Notes under the pieces: generated by a model
Databases searched by the model: none
Seen by the model: the letters and a program-made list of their open reading frames with translations, nothing else
Told to the model about the DNA's origin: nothing
Made by a program: the position numbers and the translations under genes
NCBI GenBank assembly: GCA_001796335.1
Contig: MGMF01000005.1
Coordinates: 124,001 to 188,000, forward strand
Direction of reading: 5' to 3'
Length of the DNA stretch: 64,000 nt
Source of the DNA: Chloroflexi bacterium GWB2_49_20
GTDB lineage: Bacteria > Chloroflexota > Anaerolineae > Anaerolineales > Villigracilaceae
In this document: positions 45,617 through 52,682 of the stretch, one piece after another
Position numbering within the stretch: the stretch's first letter is position 1
Layout: every line of letters starts with the position of its first letter

Positions 45617-46135
45617 TTAAATGAGGATGGAGTCCAACCCGGTGCGCTGAGCGGTGTACTGCGGCTCAGCCAGCGATGGGCATTCGGCCAGATTCTTTTG
45701 CGATGCAGCCAATTTTAGGGCAAATGTGTAACAGGTTTGCTCGCCGCATTGCTTACAGTTCGTGTTGGGCAACAATTTATAGATTGCCATCGGTGTGGGG
45801 CGCTTACGCGTGGTGGTATCAGGGGTGATGTCAGCCCGGCGCTCCCAGGTGCGGTTGACCAGGTCGATCAGCCCTTTAAGTTCCTTTTCCGCCCCGTCGC
45901 GATTTTCAACGTTGCTGATGGCAATTTCGTAAGGATGGAAAGCAATGGTATGTCTGCCCTTTTTCCAGGTCAGGGCGTTGGCTCCTTTGAGATAAACTGC
46001 GCCGTCCAGGGTGGCATTGAGATAAGGCATGATTTCAGAGATGTCCGTAGTTAAGCGTGCCCGCGCTGCATACCGTTCCGCGCCCGGGTCACAGGGTGGC
46101 GTGAAGACTTCGAGGTCGTATTTTTCGATCAACAT
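45617..46135 (-). CDS. Fe-S cluster (CFeSP/RnfB-type 4Fe-4S) domain protein
   Basis: 172 residues from the ATG at 46135 with GGAGGG upstream. Residues about 125-160 carry the four-Cys pattern LPNTNCKQCGEQTCYTFA ... C of the 4Fe-4S domain found in the corrinoid Fe-S protein large subunit, RnfB and related electron carriers. The first ~120 residues form a domain I do not recognise. It lies at the end of the arsenic-related minus-strand genes, next to a broken thioredoxin gene; an electron-transfer role is an inference. Confidence 0.8.
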   Translation of the reverse strand: MLIEKYDLEVFTPPCDPGAERYAARARLTTDISEIMPYLNATLDGAVYLKGANALTWKKGRHTIAFHPYEIAISNVENRDGAEKELKGLIDLVNRTWERRADITPDTTTRKRPTPMAIYKLLPNTNCKQCGEQTCYTFALKLAASQKNLAECPSLAEPQYTAQRTGLDSILI

Positions 46136-46156
46136 CGTTTCCCTCCACACGAAATC

Positions 46157-46368
46157 TTATTTCGCCCTGTCTGCGGTCTGTTGCAAAATCGCTACGATTT
46201 TCTTTATACCACGATACACCATCGTCAAGACCTGCCCATTGATGACCAGTACGGGGGACATGATTTTCCCCACGGAGTATCCAGTTTCAGCCGTGCATCC
46301 AGCCTTTCCACGTCATGGTGCACCCTTTGGCAAGTGGTACACCCTGCTCTAGAAATTGTGATATTCAT
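46157..46368 (-). pseudogene. Frameshifted TM0996-like thioredoxin (redox-active disulfide protein)
   Basis: One frame from an ATG at 46368 reads MNITISRAGCTTCQRVHHDV, the CxxC N-terminus of small glutaredoxin-like proteins. The second half, MSPVLVINGQVLT then IKKIVAILQQT, ends at 46157 in another frame and matches the C-terminal half of the same fold (compare TPGLVINEKVV in the intact gene at 48333). Roughly ten residues between the halves are also missing. It is a decayed second thioredoxin beside an operon that has an intact one. Confidence 0.65.
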
Positions 46369-46422
46369 TTTACTACAACCGGTTGATCAACCAGCGGGTG
46401 AGAAAGGTGGTAGCGCCTCGCA

Positions 46423-46596
46423 TCATACCGCGCCCTTTTCCAGGTGGCTGCGCAACTCTTTGTGGTGAATGGCCTGTATCTGGGACCAGATCACCTCTTT
46501 TAAAAAGAGCAAAGCCGCCTCTGCATCCTTGTCAACCAGGATCATCTGCAACTCAGTCTGTTGCTGCTCATCCAACACCACGCTTATTTTGAGCAT
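46423..46596 (-). CDS. Small hypothetical protein (57 aa)
   Basis: MLKISVVLDEQQQTELQMIL at the start, helical and charged throughout, ending in LRSHLEKGAV. AAAGGAG precedes the ATG at 46596. I do not recognise a family. It is co-directional with acr3, about 120 bp downstream of it, and could be in the same transcript. Confidence 0.55.
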   Translation of the reverse strand: MLKISVVLDEQQQTELQMILVDKDAEAALLFLKEVIWSQIQAIHHKELRSHLEKGAV

Positions 46597-46719
46597 TTTA
46601 TCTCCTTTCACCAGGCTATCAAGTGCGTTGTGCAGCGCTGTGAATAGCCTGATAGGTAATCAGGTCGCGAAAAATATAATTGGAGGCTTGGGCAAAATGC
46701 CCATATTATCCATTTCAAA

Positions 46720-47790
46720 TCAAGGTTGAGTTTGTTCGTTACTGGTCCTCAACTCCTGGATACCACAAGAACCAGCCGTATTCGTCCGGAACAGTTTCCA
46801 CTCAAATTTCTTGGCAAGATACACGATGGTTAGCATTAAGGGCACTTCGATCAGTGGGCCGATTACCGTGGATACACCAACCATCGGGGTTGAGGCGAAA
46901 GCGGTCAGAGCGATCGCTATGGCTAACTCAAAGTTACGGCCTGTACAATGGAAAGCTGTGGTTGCTGAATCGGTGTAGCAAAAACCAACTTTGCGACTAA
47001 GCATTAATACGCTGAAGAAGAGTAAAAAGAAGAAAAGGATCAAGGGCACAGCCATCAGGTAGATCAATTCGGGGTGCTGCAAGATCACATCACCCTGCAG
47101 GGCAAACATAACCACCAACGTCAAGATTAAAGCGACAAGCTGCACATCGTCCAGGATCGGGAGAGCCTTTTTTATAAACCATTCCTCTCCCTTCTTCTTT
47201 AACATCCATTTCCTTGAGAGGACACCTGTTAATAAAGGTAAGCCTAGATATAACAAAACGCTTTGAGCAACCAACTTAATATCGACAGTCACGTGCGCAC
47301 CCAGGATCAGCCAGATGAAAAAAGGAGTGGTCACGATTTGGATCAACGAATTCCAGGCCATCAATACTATTCCCAAAGGAGCATTGCCCCGCGCAAGGTC
47401 AGTCCAAACCAACACCATTGCTATACAGGGAGCCACACCCAACAAGACTAACCCAGTCCACAAATCGGGATAGTTGCGCAGGAAGACCCAACCGATCAGG
47501 TAAAGAAGAAAGGGATTGAAGGCATAGTTGAAAAAAATCACGATTGCGGCTGGTTTCCAGTCCTTCACAGCGCTGCGGACCTCACCAAGCTTTAACTTGG
47601 TCATGGCCGGGTAGATCATAATGAAGAGGCCGATGGGAATCCCTGGCTGCAGAGCCTTACCAACCTGTGGAAGATATTTTCCCAGGAGCAAACCGATCAC
47701 CATGGCCAGCATGATCCATAAAGGCAAGAGTTTGCTGACCAAACCAAGCTTGGGCTGCTTTTGAGGTATTGCAATTGCTGGGACAGTCAT
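46720..47790 (-). CDS. acr3: Arsenite efflux permease, ACR3 family
   Basis: 356 residues with ten hydrophobic helices. The essential Cys of helix 4 is in GVAPCIAMVLVWTDLARGN and the Glu of helix 9 in GRNFELAIAIALTAF, both diagnostic for ACR3. It extrudes arsenite across the inner membrane using the proton gradient. GGAGAAG precedes the start. It follows arsC, the thioredoxin and the OsmC/DGC genes in one minus-strand run. Confidence 0.94.
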   Translation of the reverse strand: MTVPAIAIPQKQPKLGLVSKLLPLWIMLAMVIGLLLGKYLPQVGKALQPGIPIGLFIMIYPAMTKLKLGEVRSAVKDWKPAAIVIFFNYAFNPFLLYLIGWVFLRNYPDLWTGLVLLGVAPCIAMVLVWTDLARGNAPLGIVLMAWNSLIQIVTTPFFIWLILGAHVTVDIKLVAQSVLLYLGLPLLTGVLSRKWMLKKKGEEWFIKKALPILDDVQLVALILTLVVMFALQGDVILQHPELIYLMAVPLILFFFLLFFSVLMLSRKVGFCYTDSATTAFHCTGRNFELAIAIALTAFASTPMVGVSTVIGPLIEVPLMLTIVYLAKKFEWKLFRTNTAGSCGIQELRTSNEQTQP

Positions 47791-47907
47791 TTTCTTCTCC
47801 TATTTTGTGAATATTATGTTGGTTTTCTGTCTTTTCTAACTTATTTCACGCCAATTTTGGATCTATTTCAGTTTTGCAAACTGGGAATGGGCAGCCCGGA
47901 ATTGCGG

Positions 47908-48333
47908 TTATTGTGTGTTTCCCATAGGGTTACCATAAGCCTCCAGCAAAGCTATGATTTCGTGCGCCATATCATCTCGAACTTTGCGGAAATCGTCCAT
48001 CTCGTCCGTTTTGGCCGGGTCGGGAAAACTGTGGTGGATTCTTTTTCCTTTTCCCAGCCAGGCAGGGCATTCCTCCGCTGCCGAATCGCAGACCGTGACC
48101 ACCAGGTCGAAGTCCATGCCGTGGAATTCATCCACCGGCTTGGTATGACCTGTATGCTGGATGCCGATCTCTGCCAGCACTGCCAGCGCCTTGGGGTGAA
48201 CATAGCCCGCAGGTTTCGTCCCCGCACTGACCGCTTCCCATTTTTCACCGAGGCGGTAATTGACAATCGCTTCGGCCATCTGTGAACGGCAGGAATTGCC
48301 AGTGCAGAGAAAGAGTACTTTAAACCTGGACAT
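47908..48333 (-). CDS. arsC: Arsenate reductase, thioredoxin-coupled (low-MW phosphatase fold)
   Basis: 141 residues from the ATG at 48333; a TTG just before it is unlikely. The P-loop is LFLCTGNSCRSQMAEA, with the second redox Cys in VVTVCDSAAEECPAW and the catalytic Asp in FPDPAKTDE. It reduces arsenate to arsenite for export by Acr3. The start codon overlaps the stop of the thioredoxin gene by one base (TGATG), coupling reductase and reductant. Confidence 0.94.
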   Translation of the reverse strand: MSRFKVLFLCTGNSCRSQMAEAIVNYRLGEKWEAVSAGTKPAGYVHPKALAVLAEIGIQHTGHTKPVDEFHGMDFDLVVTVCDSAAEECPAWLGKGKRIHHSFPDPAKTDEMDDFRKVRDDMAHEIIALLEAYGNPMGNTQ

Positions 48334-48584
48334 CAAGCAGTTATCAATGCGTTTGTCAGGAAGGTGGTGATCTCGGCCTGGCTGGGTACGCGGCCGGCGC
48401 AGACAACTTTTTCGTTGATGACCAATCCGGGTGTTGCCAGGATCTTGTATTTCATGATATCGGTGTAATCGGTCAATTTCTCGACCCTGGCTTCAATAGC
48501 CAAGTTGGTAATTGCCCGTTCAGCCAGAGAGGCCAGCCGCTTACAATTATCACACCCGGGACCTAGAACTTTGATGGTAAGCAT
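48333..48584 (-). CDS. TM0996-like small thioredoxin (redox-active disulfide protein)
   Basis: 83 residues: KVLGPGCDNCKRL carries the CxxC active site near the N-terminus, and the cis-Pro region is ILATPGLVINEKVV. It most likely supplies electrons to ArsC, whose start overlaps its stop. AAGGAG-like sequence precedes the ATG. Confidence 0.88.
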   Translation of the reverse strand: MLTIKVLGPGCDNCKRLASLAERAITNLAIEARVEKLTDYTDIMKYKILATPGLVINEKVVCAGRVPSQAEITTFLTNALITA

Positions 48585-48701
48585 TTTTATTGTTCTCCTT
48601 ATACAAATAATTTTTTGTAACCAAGTTCAAGTACTATCCCGACAAGCAGCAGCTCAATTGCCGCAATTATTTTGTCTTTCGGAATCAAAGGCAATCCGAC
48701 C

Positions 48702-49154
48702 TCAAGCCAGCACCTCGATGAGTGGTTCGATGATGATCTCGGATTTCACCGAGTTGGCGACCAGGCTGTATTTCTGCGCAGATTTCAGAGCGCGTTGGAT
48801 GCGGACTTGCACCATGTGCGGGTCTTCAATTCCGGCAGAGACGCGGATGACCGGCCAGAAACGCAGGTGGGTGAAGATCTCGGTGCGATCCAACTCGATC
48901 AACTTCGTGCCTTCGGCGCGGCATTCAAAAGAGAGCAGGTTAAGTTTGAAGCGTTCGCTGGCCCAGATGAACATCATCATGATGCAGGAATTGGCGGCCG
49001 CCACAAAAGCATCTTCCGGGGTCAGGACGCCAGGGTAGCCTTGTGCATCCGGTGGGGCGGAGAAGTCCATTTCCGGACCGTTGCCCATGACGATGTGCCC
49101 CCAATGCCCTCCCTTCCAGGTGACGTTGGTGTTATAGACGGCGGTGTTGCTCAT
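48702..49154 (-). CDS. OsmC/Ohr-family protein
   Basis: 150 residues. The OsmC fold is recognised from LTPEDAFVAAANSCIMMMF, which holds the peroxidatic-type Cys, and the N-terminal VTWKGGHWG. A second conserved Cys is in LLSFECRAEG. Members reduce organic hydroperoxides or bind other thiol-reactive compounds. It overlaps the stop of the DGC-domain gene upstream by 4 bp (ATGA). Confidence 0.87.
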   Translation of the reverse strand: MSNTAVYNTNVTWKGGHWGHIVMGNGPEMDFSAPPDAQGYPGVLTPEDAFVAAANSCIMMMFIWASERFKLNLLSFECRAEGTKLIELDRTEIFTHLRFWPVIRVSAGIEDPHMVQVRIQRALKSAQKYSLVANSVKSEIIIEPLIEVLA

Positions 49155-49885
49155 GCGGCTGCTTCCTTGTTTTTACAAAATTCTAAATATGCGAGCAGTA
49201 AGGCTGCCGCGTAGGTTTCTTCCTCAGCGGCTGGTATGGCGTTATAAACCCTGACTGTTTCCAGCAGCTCGCCCAGCGTTCCATTGGCGGGCATTTTCCC
49301 ATCCTGGCGGAACTGCTCAAAAATGAGCGGCAGGGCAACCAGTGTCACCGTTTTTCCATTGATCTCAACTTTCTGAATAGGTATGCCGGAAACACACGAG
49401 CAGGTTGCCTCGACCGGTTGCCCTGCTTCGGGCTGCGGCATCTCCTGAATGAACTCTCCCCGGCGGCGATCCCAGTGTTTATCCAGAAAGCTGTCCACCA
49501 GCCCAGCGACATGCAGGGCAGTGACCTCAACGGTTTGCAACCCGGCTGGGTTCAAACTGCGCAGACCTTCGGGCTTACCCAGCCCGTGTTCAATAATCAG
49601 ATCTGTTACCACCACACTGGCGGCGGGCTTGCCGGAATACAGCTTAGTGGCTCGTGCCGCACAGCGCTGGTCACAGCCATCAATGGCTACGGTGGGATAG
49701 AAGCGCGCAAAGGCACGGTCGCCTTCGCCACCGGCCAGGAAGAGCGGCAGGCAGATGGTCACCGTGTCTGCGGGCCGCAGTTGTTCAAGCACCTTAAGCG
49801 CTGCCAGGCGCGTGACGGTGCCTTCAGCCAATTCTTCGCCGGAGCAGGCCACGATGCCAACCTTTTTCCTTGGTAGTTCAGGCAT
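49151..49885 (-). CDS. DGC-domain putative zinc-binding protein, long form
   Basis: 244 residues from the ATG at 49885, overlapping the stop of the previous gene by 8 bp. The N-terminal half is a DGC domain: VGIVACSGEELAEGTVTR, then VAIDGCDQRCAARA with the Asp-Gly-Cys motif. The C-terminal half (about 140-244) adds CSCVSGIPIQKVEINGK, a putative extra metal or cluster site, and a helical end. The family has no established biochemical function. Confidence 0.82.
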   Translation of the reverse strand: MPELPRKKVGIVACSGEELAEGTVTRLAALKVLEQLRPADTVTICLPLFLAGGEGDRAFARFYPTVAIDGCDQRCAARATKLYSGKPAASVVVTDLIIEHGLGKPEGLRSLNPAGLQTVEVTALHVAGLVDSFLDKHWDRRRGEFIQEMPQPEAGQPVEATCSCVSGIPIQKVEINGKTVTLVALPLIFEQFRQDGKMPANGTLGELLETVRVYNAIPAAEEETYAAALLLAYLEFCKNKEAAA

Positions 49886-50303
49886 GAGGGTCTCCCTGGC
49901 TGCCGGAGGTGAGATCATCCACGACTGCGGCAATTTCCTCGGCCAGGGCGCACGCTAGTTGCTGACCACCCTGGTTAAGCTCAGAAATGCCCTGCGGCTT
50001 GAACTGTTTATAGCGACGGTAAACATCCAAGACGGCAAAATCCCGGGCAACCGTTCCGCCACTCTCCTGCACCATTTTAGTGGCACAGCCCAGCTTGCAG
50101 CCGTCGATGGTGATGGCCGGATTCCTGGCAACTGCGGCTCGGGCAGACTCATCTCCCAAAACCAGCAGAGAAAGCGCCACAAGTTGTGTTTCTTCCGGGC
50201 GGATGTTCCCGGTTACTTCATAGGCGGCTTCCCGGCTGACCGTGCCGTAGGTTTTGCCGATGCCGCTGCATGGTACGATGACTACCTTGGGTTGAGGGTT
50301 CAT
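49878..50303 (-). CDS. DGC-domain putative zinc-binding protein, short form
   Basis: 141 residues, a single DGC domain: VVIVPCSGIGKTYGTVSREA near the N-terminus and TIDGCKLGCATK with the Asp-Gly-Cys motif and a second Cys. It is a paralogue of the longer protein encoded next. Its ATG overlaps the H-protein stop by one base and its stop overlaps the next start by 8 bp, so the three products are probably made in fixed ratio. Confidence 0.85.
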   Translation of the reverse strand: MNPQPKVVIVPCSGIGKTYGTVSREAAYEVTGNIRPEETQLVALSLLVLGDESARAAVARNPAITIDGCKLGCATKMVQESGGTVARDFAVLDVYRRYKQFKPQGISELNQGGQQLACALAEEIAAVVDDLTSGSQGDPHA

Positions 50304-50755
50304 TATTTCTCTGCTTCCTGCCCGGCTTGATCAATCATCAGCAGGAAGTAAGCCTGCGCATCGAGCAAGGCGAGGCGGTCTGCTTCCCAATTGGTGGCCT
50401 CCAGCACAGCCAACCAACCGTCGCCAAACGGGTCCTGGTTGATGACTTCCGGTGCAGTGTCCATGACCGGATTGATTTCAATGACTTTGCCAGTGACGGG
50501 AGAGGTCAGGCTTATGTTAACTTTGATCGTTTCAATTACAGCCACCTCATCCTCGCAGGTCAACTGTGTGCCTTCCGGTTTGACTTCAGCAAAGGCAACA
50601 TCGCCGCTGCGTTGTTGCAGAAAATCCGAGATGCCAATGCGGATACGGTTGTCATCCGCCTGCGCCCACAGACCTTCACTGCTGTAGTAACGGTCGGCGG
50701 CAACTTTGAAAATAAATTTATCAATTGTAGTTTCGAGAAATTTGAGAGTGGACAT
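50303..50755 (-). CDS. Glycine-cleavage H protein-like lipoyl carrier
   Basis: 150 residues with the GcvH fold: AQADDNRIRIGISDFLQ, DVAFAEVKPEGTQL, and the lipoyl-lysine hairpin VIETIKVNISLTSPVTGKV, where Lys in ETIK takes the place of the lipoylated Lys of GcvH (ESVKA). The C-terminus matches GcvH too (GDGWLAVLEATN). No P, T or L protein of the glycine cleavage system is nearby; instead it leads the DGC/OsmC/arsenic operon. Stand-alone H-like proteins serve as lipoyl carriers in sulfur metabolism, so a thiol or sulfur-transfer role is possible. Confidence 0.88.
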   Translation of the reverse strand: MSTLKFLETTIDKFIFKVAADRYYSSEGLWAQADDNRIRIGISDFLQQRSGDVAFAEVKPEGTQLTCEDEVAVIETIKVNISLTSPVTGKVIEINPVMDTAPEVINQDPFGDGWLAVLEATNWEADRLALLDAQAYFLLMIDQAGQEAEK

Positions 50756-50816
50756 GTCTGGCCTTTGTGGTTTATTCGATTATTTGAATATGATTGGTGC
50801 AAAATAAAAACCCGAT

Positions 50817-50908
50817 GTATCTTCTCAGTAATTCAGGGGAAGGAGGGGATGTGAAAGCGAGTGTAGCTCGCTTTCACATCCCCTGCCCCCACTTTTTTAA
50901 GAAGTTAT
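50817..50908. mobile_element. MITE-like element R2 with a 17-bp internal hairpin
   Basis: Left end GTATCTTCTCAGTAATTC and right end CTTTTTTAAGAAGTTAT match R1 and R3. Inside is a perfect 17-bp stem (50845-50861 with 50867-50883). The 8-bp flanks (AACCCGAT, GGCCCTAT) are only partly alike, so any target duplication has decayed. It separates arsR from the operon it would control. Confidence 0.6.
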
Positions 50909-50929
50909 GGCCCTATTAAGAAGAGGGCA

Positions 50930-51322
50930 TTATTCGGAAGAATGGATGACCTGTCTGGAAACGGGCAAACCTGCCTCGGGGTGGCACTTGGGGCAGGGAC
51001 AATTGGCATTGGAGTGGGCATGTGGAATCGGTTCTGGATGTCCGCTCAGGGCGAACATGGTGTCTATGACTACAAAAACTTCGGGGCAGGTGATATGGTA
51101 GTACATGTTCCAGCCATCCCTGCGCACTGAAACGATCCCGGCATCCTTTAATACTTTAAGGTGCTGGGAGATATAGGCCTGGCGCAATTTGAGCATGGCT
51201 TCGATATGACAGACGCATTGTTCGCCATCCCGCAAAATGGACAGGATGGTCAAGCGCGCCGGATGCGCCAGGATCTTGAATAGATCTGCAGAGGCCTGAT
51301 AAGGCTTGAATATATTCGACAT
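50930..51322 (-). CDS. arsR: ArsR-family metalloregulator
   Basis: 130 residues from the ATG at 51322; the open frame to 51397 is not conserved. The winged helix begins SADLFKILAHPARLTILSIL, with the metal-sensing Cys pair in GEQCVCHIEAML (equivalent to ELCVCDL of ArsR) and recognition helix QAYISQHLKVLKDAG. A Cys/His-rich tail (HAHSNANCPCPKCHPEAG) adds a second possible metal site. It would repress until As(III) or another thiophilic metal binds. Confidence 0.92.
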   Translation of the reverse strand: MSNIFKPYQASADLFKILAHPARLTILSILRDGEQCVCHIEAMLKLRQAYISQHLKVLKDAGIVSVRRDGWNMYYHITCPEVFVVIDTMFALSGHPEPIPHAHSNANCPCPKCHPEAGLPVSRQVIHSSE

Positions 51323-51331
51323 TCCGAATAT
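51312..51331 (-). promoter_or_regulatory. Palindromic operator candidate over the arsR start
   Basis: ATATTCG (51312-51318) and CGAATAT (51325-51331) form a perfect inverted repeat with a 6-bp spacer, overlapping the arsR start codon at 51320-51322. ArsR-family operators have this size and AT-flanked form, so autoregulation is likely. Confidence 0.5.
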
Positions 51332-51429
51332 GATTATACAACAATAGATGCACGCTGCAAGAGGCAGGTGTAATGATTGCCTTATGACAGATATCACAAT
51401 GCGAACAAATTTTTATTTGTGGGGGGAGG

Positions 51430-51641
51430 TCAATTATAGTTGCTCTGGGCTTTTATTCGGTCTGGGACCAATTCCACCAGTACTTTGCCTGCCACCTTGT
51501 GACCCAGGGCGACTTCACGATGATTGATCTCAGCCAGCATGGAACCACCAAATGGCGCCATGCGATGACCCGGATCAGATCTCCGGGGAAGAGTCCAAAT
51601 TGATGAAGTGTGCCGATCAGGCGATTGTTACCATCCACGCC
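51430..51641 (-). pseudogene. Frameshifted feoA-like gene
   Basis: The upper frame reads NRLIGTLHQFGLFPGDLIRV, a FeoA/SH3-like N-terminal half. The rest continues in another frame as MAPFGGSMLAEINHREVALG followed by HKVAGKVLVELVPDR, ending at a TGA (51430-51432). A frameshift near 51555 thus splits one FeoA-type domain, and no start codon with a ribosome site is seen. It lies directly behind the FTR1 iron permease gene on the same strand. Confidence 0.6.
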
Positions 51642-51643
51642 AA

Positions 51644-51670
51644 CCTTCCCCCCAATTATTGAAAAGACAC
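51644..51670 (-). repeat. Half copy of the MITE-like element (left end only)
   Basis: On the minus strand GTGTCTTTTCAATAATT followed by a G-run and AAGG matches the left end of elements R2 and R3. The right end (TTTTTTGAGAAGTTAC) is absent. It sits between FTR1 and the broken feoA, where the feoA start should be. Confidence 0.4.
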
Positions 51671-51674
51671 TGTG

Positions 51675-52496
51675 TCAGGTTGTCTGTGATAGGGTCGTTT
51701 TCCTGACCATCGTTTTCCACAAAATTCCCAGGCCGAGAAAATAGGCAAGATAAGCCAGGCTTTCGGTCAGGGATGGGTTGGCATTGTAGCCAAAAAGTGC
51801 AGTCAGCATCTGCCCAACAGGTTGCTTTTCATTCAGAATTGGATTGAGATCCCAGATATGCTCGATGATCGAGGGGATGATCCCGGCTTCATTAAACTCA
51901 TGAATGCCATGTGCCAGCAGCCCGGCTGCGAAAAACACCAGCAGGATATTGATGATAAGAAAGAATTGACCCAGGCGCAGACGTTTGCTGGAGGCAAACA
52001 GACCCCAGCCGAGCAGGATGGCGGTTAAAAGACCCAACAAGGCTCCCAGCGTGGTTTGCAGCGTACCGATGGTGAGTTTTGTTGCGACCAGGAATAGGAC
52101 CAATTCGAGCCCTTCACGTCCAACCGCAAAGAAGGATAACCCGAACAGCGCCCAGTGATTGTCCTGCTGGGCAGCCTGGCTGATACCAGCCTCCAGGTTT
52201 TTTTGCTGGTTAACGGCCTGGCGCCGCATCCAGAAGATCATCCAGGTCAGCAGGATGGCTGCAGCCAGCATGGTGCTGCCTTCAAAGATCTGTTCGGCAC
52301 GACCTTCAAACTCAGCTCCCAGCCAGGTGAGCACCAAACCAGCAACCAGGCTGGTGGCAACGGCCGCAGCAAGGCCGCGCCAGACAAACGGTGATAAACC
52401 TGCCCGGTTGGTTTTGCGCAGAGCAGCCAGGACGATCCCAATGATCAGTGCGGCTTCCAGCCCTTCACGTAGAGATAAGAGAAAACTTGCCAGCAT
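51675..52496 (-). CDS. FTR1-family high-affinity iron permease
   Basis: 273 residues from the ATG at 52496, with GGAGG six bases upstream. Seven hydrophobic helices; the two iron-binding motifs REGLE are present in SLREGLEAALIIG (helix 1) and VGREGLELVLFL (helix 4). The family takes up ferrous/ferric iron in the inner membrane, often with a ferroxidase or EfeO-like partner, which is not seen here. It is divergent from a DtxR-type regulator and shares its regulatory region. Confidence 0.9.
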   Translation of the reverse strand: MLASFLLSLREGLEAALIIGIVLAALRKTNRAGLSPFVWRGLAAAVATSLVAGLVLTWLGAEFEGRAEQIFEGSTMLAAAILLTWMIFWMRRQAVNQQKNLEAGISQAAQQDNHWALFGLSFFAVGREGLELVLFLVATKLTIGTLQTTLGALLGLLTAILLGWGLFASSKRLRLGQFFLIINILLVFFAAGLLAHGIHEFNEAGIIPSIIEHIWDLNPILNEKQPVGQMLTALFGYNANPSLTESLAYLAYFLGLGILWKTMVRKTTLSQTT

Positions 52497-52568
52497 TTCA
52501 TCCTCCATGGGTAAAAATATAATGCCAATGTGAGAGTTACTTGATTTTTGATTAATTTGTGAAATTGC

Positions 52569-52655
52569 TTGACAACCCGGTTGCGCATGATAGAATGGAT
52601 TAGTATAAAGCATTAACAATAGTTAGTATATACTAATAATTAATATTAGTATAGA
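52569..52655 (+). promoter_or_regulatory. Promoter and DtxR-type operator between FTR1 and dtxR-like genes
   Basis: TTGACA (52569-52574) and TAGAAT (52591-52596) are 16 bp apart. Immediately downstream is the perfect palindrome TTAGTATATACTAA (52623-52636), and overlapping it ACTAATA (52632-52638) pairs with TATTAGT (52644-52650). A further TTAGTATA lies near 52599. The repeated TTAGTA/TACTAA half-sites suit a metal-dependent dimeric repressor acting on both divergent genes. Confidence 0.6.
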
Positions 52656-52682
52656 TTAAATATCACCGACTTAACCTGTCAA

